A stretch of 64,000 nucleotides of DNA from the NCBI RefSeq assembly GCF_026191915.1, contig NZ_JAIMBY010000004.1, positions 1-64,000 of the forward strand, given 5' to 3'. The DNA is from Acidiphilium sp. PA. Its GTDB lineage: Bacteria; Pseudomonadota; Alphaproteobacteria; Acetobacterales; Acetobacteraceae. The notes below the pieces were generated by a model. That model did no database searches. It was given only the letters and a program-made list of their open reading frames with translations, and was not told the origin of the DNA. The position numbers and the translations under genes were made by a program. Of this stretch, positions 54,897 to 61,432 are shown piece by piece. The number at the start of each line of letters is the position of its first letter. Position 1 is the first letter of the stretch.

Positions 54897-55934
54897 TTAT
54901 GCCTCCACCAGAATATCGGTCCACAATTCGGATTCATCAGGCTCAGGACTCTCCTGCGCAAAATCCGCCGCTTCCTGAATCCGCTTCTTGATCTCGTCAT
55001 CGATCCTCTTGAGCTGATCCTCGGCCACACCCAGCGCCTCCAGCTCCCTGCGCGCCAGATCGATGCAGTCATGCTCGGTGCGCATCTTCTGCACCTCCTC
55101 GCGCGTCCGATACTTCGCCGGGTCCGACATCGAATGACCCCGATACCGATAGGTCTTCATCTCGAGCAGATACGGCCCGTTGCCGGCGCGGCAATGCGCC
55201 ACCGCCTGGTCCGCCGCCGCCTTCACCGCCATCACGTCCATCCCGTCCACCTGCATGCCCGGAATATGCCACGGCGCGCCGTTCTGGCTCAGATCACGCG
55301 AGGCCGATGCCCGCTCAACACTGGTGCCCATGCCGTAACGATTGTTCTCGATGATGAACACCACCGGCAGCTTCATCAGCGCCGCCAGATTGAAACTCTC
55401 GAACACCTGGCCCTGGTTCGATGCCCCCTCGCCGAAATACGCCAGCGTCACCCGGTCGTTGCCGCGATAATGATTGGCGAACGCCAGCCCCGCGCCCAAT
55501 GAAACCTGCGCGCCCACAATGCCATGACCGCCATAGAATCCCTTCTCCTTGGAGAACATGTGCATCGAGCCGCCCTTGCCGTGCGAATACCCGCCCGCAC
55601 GCCCGGTCAGCTCCGCCATCACACCCTTGGGGTCCATGTCGCACGCAATCATATGGCCATGGTCGCGATACGAGGTGATCACCTGATCGCCCGGCTCCAG
55701 CGCCAGCTGCATGCCGGTCACCACCGCCTCCTGGCCGATATACAAATGACAGAAACCCCCGATCAGCCCCATGCCGTACAGCTGGCCGGCCTTCTCCTCG
55801 AACCGGCGGATCAGCAGCATCTTGGAATAGGCAGCCAGCAATTCATCCCGATCGAGCGCAGGAGCAGCCTTGCCGGTGCGCTTGCGCGCCGCCGAAGATG
55901 TTTTGGTGATCGATTTCGCCTGGCTTGCCGCCAT
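54897..55934 (-). CDS. pdhA: Pyruvate dehydrogenase E1 alpha
   Basis: The 345-residue thiamine-diphosphate enzyme has GFCHLYIGQEAVVTGMQLAL, GGSMHMFSKEKGFYGGHGIV, the ThDP motif LAYFGEGASNQGQVFESFNL ending in IIENN, and the regulatory loop region YRYRGHSMSDPAKYR. It forms the E1 heterotetramer with PdhB. ATG 55934 is chosen because GGAGGGGGAT precedes it directly. The frame is open to 56039. It is the first gene of pdhABC, followed by pdhB after three bases. Confidence 0.95.
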   Translation of the reverse strand: MAASQAKSITKTSSAARKRTGKAAPALDRDELLAAYSKMLLIRRFEEKAGQLYGMGLIGGFCHLYIGQEAVVTGMQLALEPGDQVITSYRDHGHMIACDMDPKGVMAELTGRAGGYSHGKGGSMHMFSKEKGFYGGHGIVGAQVSLGAGLAFANHYRGNDRVTLAYFGEGASNQGQVFESFNLAALMKLPVVFIIENNRYGMGTSVERASASRDLSQNGAPWHIPGMQVDGMDVMAVKAAADQAVAHCRAGNGPYLLEMKTYRYRGHSMSDPAKYRTREEVQKMRTEHDCIDLARRELEALGVAEDQLKRIDDEIKKRIQEAADFAQESPEPDESELWTDILVEA

Positions 55935-56163
55935 ATCCCCCTCCATCAAATCAACGGGCAACGATACTCGCCCCTCCATCGCCGCAACCGTGCCGATTGG
56001 CAAGCGTGTCATGAAAAAAACATCGATGGTGCAATGCAATACGGGCGTTAACCCGAATCCGGTTAACGCCTTACCCGCCCTTCAAACCATCACCCGCGCG
56101 CCGTCTGAACCCCGCACCCCACCACCCTCATGCGCCTCACCTATGCGCAGCGCATGACCCCGC

Positions 56164-56544
56164 TCACGGCTTGCCCGGCGGTGGCAAGGGCGCGGCCGCC
56201 GCCCCCGGCGCGCCACCCCCACCCGAAGCAGACGCCCCCGGCGGCAACGGCTTCAACGGCACCGCCAGATCATCGGGATTGGCAAGGTTCAGCACCGAAC
56301 GCGCCTGCGCATTCAACATATCCCGGTCGATCGCATGATGGCGCAACGCATCCACCCGCGCCTGCCATCGGTCCCGCCGCGCCTGCACCCGCGCCAATGC
56401 CGCCTGGTCCCCCACCAGCAACCCCTGATCGTGACGCTGCGCCGTAATCCCACGCGACCCCTTGATCGCATTGAACACGAAATACCCCGTCACAATCAGC
56501 AACAGCAACGGGACAATCATCGCCCTGATCCGCCGCTTCACAAA
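56164..56544 (-). CDS. FtsB/DivIC-family septum formation protein
   Basis: About 126 residues with a single N-terminal membrane helix (IVPLLLLIVTGYFVFNAIKG) and a short coiled-coil helix (LARVQARRDRWQARVDALRH), followed by IDRDMLNAQARSVLNLANPDD. The layout is that of DivIC/FtsB, which join FtsL and FtsQ at the division site. The C-terminus is proline/glycine-rich. I take GTG 56544 as start; ATG 56520 would leave too short a cytoplasmic tail. The position before pdhA matches the usual alphaproteobacterial order. Confidence 0.8.
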   Translation of the reverse strand, partial: FVKRRIRAMIVPLLLLIVTGYFVFNAIKGSRGITAQRHDQGLLVGDQAALARVQARRDRWQARVDALRHHAIDRDMLNAQARSVLNLANPDDLAVPLKPLPPGASASGGGGAPGAAAAPLPPPGKP

Positions 56545-56682
56545 AACCGCCCGCTCATCACACAAACCACCCAACCCCACACACCCCAACAATGCCGCCC
56601 CGCCCCACCCCTCGGCAAGACCCCATGGTCATGGGATGTCAGATCAAAGGGGATGGGCGCCTGGGCCGGAGCAAGCAAGGCG

Positions 56683-56863
56683 GGGGGCTTTGCCCCCTCG
56701 ACCCCCACTAAGGGCTCAGCCCTTAGAACCCTTTAGTTTTAGGCAAGGGGAGGGCGACCCAGGCCAGATCGACGGAACCACCGAGGCCACGCCCTCCCCT
56801 TGCCTAAAACTAGTGGATTTTAAAGGCTCCGCCTTTAACGGGGTCCAGGGGCAGCGCCCCTGG
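56683..56863. repeat. Composite palindromic repeat
   Basis: Five inverted repeats lie in a row: GGGGGC-ttt-GCCCCC (56683-56697 region), CTAAGGGC-tca-GCCCTTAG (56708-56726), a perfect 23-bp pair at 56734-56756 and 56790-56812 with a 33-base spacer, AAAGGC-tcc-GCCTTT (56822-56836) and CCAGGGGC-agc-GCCCCTGG (56845-56863). It fills most of the 400-base gap between the FtsB-like gene and the small secreted protein gene. The last module matches the one at 40708. Confidence 0.8.
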
Positions 56864-57001
56864 CCTTCCTTGCCCCAGCCCGATCACCCAACCCCATCGA
56901 TCCCTCAACCCATGACCATGAAATTTTCGTCAGCCGTATTTCGCCCGAATTGCCGCCCCTCCTTTGCCATGATGCGTAACTATATCCGTCTGTAGCTTAA
57001 C

Positions 57002-57007
57002 GAGGAG
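57002..57007 (+). promoter_or_regulatory. Ribosome binding site of the secreted-protein gene
   Basis: GAGGAG lies 8 bases before ATG 57016 but only 2 before ATG 57010, so the second ATG is the likely start. Confidence 0.65.
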
Positions 57008-57015
57008 TTATGATC

Positions 57016-57357
57016 ATGAACCGCAATCCGAACCGTCAGGGCCAGGCCATCCGGCGTATTCTGGTTCTGGCTGGGCTGGCTGGTGCGCTTGGCGTGGCGA
57101 CCGCCGGCACTGCGTCCGCCGATCCGCCGTGGCAGCATGACGGTGGCTGGCATGGCCGGCCGGGCTGGCATCACGGCGGCGACGATGACTGGCGGGGCGG
57201 CTATCGCGGCCCACGCGGTTACTACCCGCCGCCGCCGCCGGTCTATTATGCGCCGCCCCCGCCGCCTCCGCCGCCGGTGTATTACGCGCCGCCGCCGCCG
57301 GCCTATTACGGCCCGCCGACGCTGTCGTTCGGCATCAACGTGCCGATCGGACACTGA
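57016..57357 (+). CDS. Small secreted Pro/Tyr/Gly-rich protein
   Basis: The protein has 113 residues. A signal peptide is evident: basic start, then RILVLAGLAGALGVATAG and cleavage after ASA. The mature part is low-complexity, with a W/H/G/D-rich first half (WQHDGGWHGRPGWHHGGDDD) and a second half of repeated PPPPxVYYAPPPP units. Such proteins are periplasmic or cell-envelope linked. I do not recognise a function; metal binding by the His/Asp stretch is conceivable. A strong terminator follows. Confidence 0.65.
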   Translation: MNRNPNRQGQAIRRILVLAGLAGALGVATAGTASADPPWQHDGGWHGRPGWHHGGDDDWRGGYRGPRGYYPPPPPVYYAPPPPPPPPVYYAPPPPAYYGPPTLSFGINVPIGH

Positions 57358-57377
57358 TCACCTGCGTTTGATTTTTT

Positions 57378-57405
57378 GTTCGGGCCATCCGCGGCCCGAA
57401 CGCGC
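57378..57405 (+). terminator. Intrinsic terminator after the secreted-protein gene
   Basis: GTTCGGGCC (57378-57386) pairs with GGCCCGAAC (57393-57401) around a 6-base loop, followed by GCGCTTTTA. It overlaps the end of the convergent L,D-transpeptidase gene region by only a few bases and may serve both strands. Confidence 0.75.
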
Positions 57406-57407
57406 TT

Positions 57408-57914
57408 TTATTGTGCGATAACCTCGATCGCGGTGAGGCCTCTGGCCAAAACCGCGATCAGATCGTCAGGTGCCAGCGCGATGCAGCCGGCGGTCGGCGC
57501 ATAATCAGGTCGCGCCGCGTGCAGAAAAATCGCCGATCCCCGGCCCGGCATCACCGGCGCGTCGTTCCACCCCAGCACGCCGATCACATCATACAGCGCA
57601 TCGTCCCGCCACAGCGCCTCGTGCCGCCCAGCGTGCGGCACGCGGATCATCCGGTTGTAATCGGCGTGCTGCGGATCATCGCACCAGCCGTCGCTGCGCG
57701 CGATCGGCTCGGTCAGCACCGCGCAGCGCGGCATGGCGATGCGATCGGCCCGATACAGCACCCGCCGCAGCGCCAGCAGCCCGGCCGGTGTGCCGCGATC
57801 GCCTTCCTCCTTGTGCCGCACGATGCCCCGCGCCCCGATCGCCGCGCGAAACCGCTCCTGGGCCAGCCATAAATACCCATCGCCCCGAACCTGGGCGATA
57901 TTATTCAAATACAT
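57408..57914 (-). CDS. YkuD-type L,D-transpeptidase family protein
   Basis: The 168-residue protein contains FLHAARPDYAPTAGCIALAP, the H-x14-S/T-x-G-C pattern of the YkuD catalytic site, with the cysteine near residue 147. EEGDRGTPAGLLAL near residue 40 is the family's N-terminal block. It lacks a signal peptide and membrane helix, which is unusual for a cell-wall cross-linking enzyme; it may act in the periplasm after an unrecognised route or have another role. The start ATG 57914 overlaps the ribA stop by 14 bases, so it is translated from the same message. Confidence 0.8.
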   Translation of the reverse strand: MYLNNIAQVRGDGYLWLAQERFRAAIGARGIVRHKEEGDRGTPAGLLALRRVLYRADRIAMPRCAVLTEPIARSDGWCDDPQHADYNRMIRVPHAGRHEALWRDDALYDVIGVLGWNDAPVMPGRGSAIFLHAARPDYAPTAGCIALAPDDLIAVLARGLTAIEVIAQ

Positions 57915-59220
57915 GCCCCATTCGCGCGGCCTTGGTGGCAAGGTAGCCGTCATTGACGCCGTTGGGCGCCATGACATGCGCCACCCGTTCGGCGATCTCG
58001 ATGCCGCAGGCGGTCAGCCCGGCGGTCTTGTCCGGATTGTTGGTCAACAGCCGAATGCGATGCAGGCCGAGCGCGTCGAGCATTGCAGCCGCGATGTGAA
58101 AATTCCGCTCATCCGCCTGCCAGCCGAGCGCGCGGTTGGCATCGACCGTATCCAGCCCGCCGTCCTGCAGCGTATAGGCCCGCAGCTTGTTGATCAGCCC
58201 GATGCCCCGGCCCTCCTGTGCCAGGTACAGCACCACCCCCGCCCCTTCATCCGCCATGCGCCTGATCGCACCCTTCAACTGCGGCCCGCAATCGCAGCGC
58301 AGCGAGCCGAGCAGATCGCCGGTGAAACATTCGGAATGGATGCGCACCAGCGGTGCCGCCTGGCTCGCCGGATCGCCCACCAGGATCGCCATATGCTCGA
58401 TCCCCTGATCGAGCGCGCGAAACGCGATCAGCCGCGCATCCGGCGCATCGGCGAGCGGAATCGCCACCTCGGCGACCCGGTGCAGGGTGGCCGCGAGCTC
58501 GGTCGGATACGCCAGCAGATCCGCGGCCGGCACCACCAGCAGCCCGGCGCCGAGCGGCAGCGATGCCCAGCCCGCGCGCACCGGGGCCGCGACCATCGCG
58601 GGCAGCAGGCGGGCGAGTTTGCCGAGCGCGAGCGCCGCCGCCGCCTGGTCCGGCACGGCCGCGCGGTCAAACCGCGGCAATATCTGTTCGAGCGTCGGGT
58701 CCGCCGCCCGGCGCAGCGTCTCGGCGTCGATCAGCGGCCGCGCCAGGGCCAGCGCGACCGCCTCACCCGGTTCGGCAATCGCCACCCCGAGCACCGCCTC
58801 CGCGCGGGCGGGCGCCAGCAGCAGGCACGCCGGCCCGGCCGCCAGCCGGTCGATCAGATGCAACCCTTCGGCGCCCACGGTCTCGGCGGGCGCGGCGATC
58901 AGGGGTCGCGGCCCGGCAATGATCACCGGCACGCCGCGCCGGCTGTCGGCAACCGCCCGATGGACGGCCCTGGTGCGAGGCGCACCCATCGTATCCGTGC
59001 GAGGCGCACCCATCGTATCCGTGCGAGGCGCACCCATCGTATCCGTGCGAGGCGCACCCATCGTATCCGTGCGAGGCGCACCCATCGTATCCGTGCGAGG
59101 CGCGCCCATCGTATCGGTGCGCGGCGCACCCGTCGTCTCCGTGCGCGGCGCGCTCACCCGATCCGCGCGGAAAACGCCGCCGGCATCGCGATCAGGCGTA
59201 ACAGAGGGCAACAGGGTCAT
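57901..59220 (-). CDS. ribA: GTP cyclohydrolase II with repeat-bearing N-terminus
   Basis: The protein has 439 residues. The C-terminal about 200 residues are the RibA catalytic domain: RIHSECFTGDLLGSLRCDCG holds the three zinc cysteines and LYLAQEGRGIGLINKLRAY the active site. It opens GTP to start riboflavin synthesis. The region 90-240 is a degenerate, Ala/Leu-rich domain seen in related bacteria. Residues about 26-80 consist of DTMGAPRT repeats encoded by 24-bp units. No ribB domain motif is recognisable, so this is not a standard RibBA fusion. Confidence 0.88.
   Translation of the reverse strand: MTLLPSVTPDRDAGGVFRADRVSAPRTETTGAPRTDTMGAPRTDTMGAPRTDTMGAPRTDTMGAPRTDTMGAPRTDTMGAPRTRAVHRAVADSRRGVPVIIAGPRPLIAAPAETVGAEGLHLIDRLAAGPACLLLAPARAEAVLGVAIAEPGEAVALALARPLIDAETLRRAADPTLEQILPRFDRAAVPDQAAAALALGKLARLLPAMVAAPVRAGWASLPLGAGLLVVPAADLLAYPTELAATLHRVAEVAIPLADAPDARLIAFRALDQGIEHMAILVGDPASQAAPLVRIHSECFTGDLLGSLRCDCGPQLKGAIRRMADEGAGVVLYLAQEGRGIGLINKLRAYTLQDGGLDTVDANRALGWQADERNFHIAAAMLDALGLHRIRLLTNNPDKTAGLTACGIEIAERVAHVMAPNGVNDGYLATKAARMGHVFE
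58973..59164 (-). repeat. 24-bp tandem repeat within ribA
   Basis: Six near-identical 24-bp units start at 58973, 58997, 59021, 59045, 59069 and 59093 (plus-strand unit begins GTGCGAGGCGCACCCATCG), followed by two diverged units. They encode DTMGAPRT in tandem in the N-terminus of RibA. The identity between copies indicates recent expansion, and a multiple of three keeps the frame. Confidence 0.93.
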
Positions 59221-59500
59221 GGCAATTCATTCATCTTGTCCCAATATCGCCAAAGGGCGGCGCGCCCTATGGCTGATACGAGCCCCATATATGGATGCGG
59301 GCAGGCAAATCGGCCAGAGGGCGCCGCCGGGTCGTAACCAGCAGGGCATTGCCTGCCGGGCGTGCCGTGCGTGCCTCATACCGTGCCTTGCCTTAGCAAA
59401 TCGCCGTGATCGGCCCCGCAAGGGTGGCGTGAAACGGCGGCAGCCGTTATCGCGGGAACCATATCGACTGGTCGAATTGCGTTTTTCGAGGAACCGAACC

Positions 59501-60217
59501 ATGACGAGCCACCACCCCATCCTGATTGTCGACGATGATCGGGCGTTGCGCGCCACGCTGAGCGAACAACTCCAGGCCGGGAACGAGTTCGCCCCGACAG
59601 AGGCGGGCACGATCGCCGAAGCCGAGGCGATCCTCGCCAAAGGCGACCAGCGGTTCGATGCCATCATCCTCGATGTCGGCCTGCCGGACGGCGACGGCCG
59701 CGGTTTCTGCGCCAGGCTGCGCAAAGCGGGCATGAAAATCCCGATCATCATGCTGACCGGCTCGGCCGAAGAGCAGGATGTGGTGCGCGGCCTCGATTCC
59801 GGCGCCACCGACTATGTCGCGAAACCCTTCCGCCTCGCCGAACTGCTTGCGCGCCTGCGCGCCCATCTGCGCAATTTCGAAAGCAGCGAAGACGCGGTGC
59901 TCCAGATCGGCCCCTACACGTTCCGACCGGCGATGAAACTGCTGCACGAACCGGTCAAGAACCGCCGCATCCGCCTGACCGACAAGGAAGCGGCGATCCT
60001 GAAATACCTCTACCGCGCCGGCGGCAAGTCGGTCGGCCGGCAGATCCTGCTGAACGAGGTCTGGGGCTACAACGCTGCCGTCACCACCCACACGCTCGAA
60101 ACCCATGTCTACCGCCTGCGCCAGAAAATCGAACCCGAACCCAACCAGGCCCGCCTGCTGATCACCGAAGGCGGCGGCTACCGCCTGAGCCAGGAAGCCA
60201 CCGAACCGGTCGCCTGA
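59501..60217 (+). CDS. OmpR-type response regulator, orphan
   Basis: The 238-residue protein has a receiver domain: ILIVDDDRALRATL with the acidic pair, the phosphoacceptor in AIILDVGLPDGDG (about residue 55), the Thr/Ser switch in IIMLTGSAEEQD and lysine in TDYVAKPFRLAELL. A winged-helix output domain follows (RLTDKEAAILKYLYRAGGKS, EVWGYNAAVTTHTLETHVYR, LITEGGGYRLS). It is preceded by 280 bases shared with divergent ribA. No histidine kinase lies within the window, so its partner is elsewhere. Confidence 0.9.
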   Translation: MTSHHPILIVDDDRALRATLSEQLQAGNEFAPTEAGTIAEAEAILAKGDQRFDAIILDVGLPDGDGRGFCARLRKAGMKIPIIMLTGSAEEQDVVRGLDSGATDYVAKPFRLAELLARLRAHLRNFESSEDAVLQIGPYTFRPAMKLLHEPVKNRRIRLTDKEAAILKYLYRAGGKSVGRQILLNEVWGYNAAVTTHTLETHVYRLRQKIEPEPNQARLLITEGGGYRLSQEATEPVA

Positions 60218-60261
60218 CCCCGGTTTGGCGCGGCGTTGGCGCTTTGCTATACCAACGCCAC

Positions 60262-60338
60262 GTCTCCGTAGCTCAGCAGGATAGAGCACAGGATTCCTAA
60301 TCCTGGGGCCGTGGGTTCGAATCCCGCCGGGGACGCCA
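60262..60338 (+). tRNA. tRNA-Arg(CCT)
   Basis: The 77 bases form a cloverleaf: acceptor GTCTCCG with CGGGGAC, D-arm GCTC...GAGC, anticodon arm CAGGA-TTCCTAA-TCCTG (anticodon CCT), T-arm GTGGG-TTCGAAT-CCCGC, discriminator G and an encoded CCA. It lies 44 bases after the response regulator. No mobile element is seen next to it. Confidence 0.95.
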
Positions 60339-60490
60339 ATCCCTCCCACGCCCTGCGCCCCGCTTCCCGCGCCGCAACCGACGCGATCGCAAATTCCGCT
60401 TTCGCACCCCCCACCCCCCTGTTCTATAAAGCCCGCGTGTCAGAAACCCGCGCGCAACCCCCTTTCACGATCGTCTGCTTCGCCACCGTG

Positions 60491-61042
60491 ATGGACGCAC
60501 TCTGCGCGGTCGTCGCCGAAAAAGGCCGCGCCGCCTTCATCCCCGCGCCCATGGTCCATTTGATCTGGACCCGCCTGCGCAACCTTACCGCCCGCTTCCT
60601 CGCCGCCCTCGCGCGCGGTGCCCATCCAGCCCGCCCGAACCGCCCCGCGCCCAAACCACAGGCGAGGCCGAACGCCGAACCTGCCGCCGCACCCTCCGAC
60701 CAGCCGCGCCGCAAGCGCCTCACCCTGCCGCGTCGCGAAGCCTGGCTCTATCGCCTGCTGCCCGAAACCGGCTTCGCCCGCTTCGGCCTGCAGCATCTCC
60801 TGTCGGACGCTGAATTCACCGGCTTCCTGCAAGCCAACCCGAAACTTATCCGCATCCTTGCCCCGCTCTATCATGCGATGGGCATCGACCTTCCCGCCGA
60901 ACCGCCCTTCTTCCCCGACCATCCGCCGATCGTGGACTCCCGCCGTCACGTCCTGTTCGGCGCACCGGAACCCGACCCATCGGAACCCGCCACACCCGCA
61001 CCCCCGCCGCCCGGCCCGGATTGCAAAAATCGACCCGCCTGA
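60491..61042 (+). CDS. Hypothetical Acetobacteraceae-type protein
   Basis: About 183 residues. The first third has MVHLIWTRLRNLTARFLAAL, a linker rich in Pro, Ala and Arg follows, and the second half reads LTLPRREAWLYRLLPETGFA, then FGLQHLLSDAEFTGFLQANP and RILAPLYHAMGIDLP. The block R-x-x-x-W-L-x-x-L-x-P and R-I-L-x-P-L-x-x-M-G-I is one I recall from conserved hypothetical proteins of acetic acid bacteria and relatives, with no assigned function. A GTG at 60437 is a possible earlier start. No membrane segment is evident. Confidence 0.6.
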   Translation: MDALCAVVAEKGRAAFIPAPMVHLIWTRLRNLTARFLAALARGAHPARPNRPAPKPQARPNAEPAAAPSDQPRRKRLTLPRREAWLYRLLPETGFARFGLQHLLSDAEFTGFLQANPKLIRILAPLYHAMGIDLPAEPPFFPDHPPIVDSRRHVLFGAPEPDPSEPATPAPPPPGPDCKNRPA

Positions 61043-61432
61043 CCACCGCGCGCAATTGCATCACTATCGTTACGATATCGTATCATTATACCCGCGGGCA
61101 CCCGCGACCCGGCCGCCAGCCCCGCGCGTTTCGATCACAATCGCGTGATAATTTGCGTTGCGTGACGCCGCCTCCGCCCTCACCGGCCCCACCGATCACG
61201 CCGGACGAAATATTATTTCCTGGAAAACCCGCAACCCCCGCCGCACCCGCGCTCGGCTCGCCCTCAGCGAGCAGTAAATCAAAACATCCGCCCCGCCGCC
61301 CAAAACCGCCGCAAACCGCTGATTTATCTCGCCAATCGCCCGGCTTCTGCACATACTCATCTCAGGGAAGACACGCCGTTCACGGTAGTCGCATATCAAA
61401 CGCACCGCTCAGGTGCAGGAGCGAACCGCGCC
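61043..61432. other. Control region of the indolepyruvate oxidoreductase gene
   Basis: About 390 bases without a gene. It contains the perfect 12-bp palindrome TACGATATCGTA (61071-61082), followed by TCATTATA which may be a -10-like stretch. The remainder is GC-rich with no terminator or strong ribosome site visible apart from the AGGTGCAGGAG stretch upstream of ATG 61433. Confidence 0.5.

Noticed and set aside
58973-59164. Possible CRISPR array
   Set aside because: Units are contiguous 24-bp repeats without spacers and lie in frame within ribA.
58487-59500. Long plus-strand extension of the response regulator frame
   Set aside because: It is antisense to ribA and reads its tandem repeat as SVRGAPIV units; the receiver domain begins at 59501.
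59221-59500. FMN riboswitch upstream of ribA
   Set aside because: I read the minus-strand leader and did not find the conserved RFN sequence blocks; only short GC-rich stems are present.
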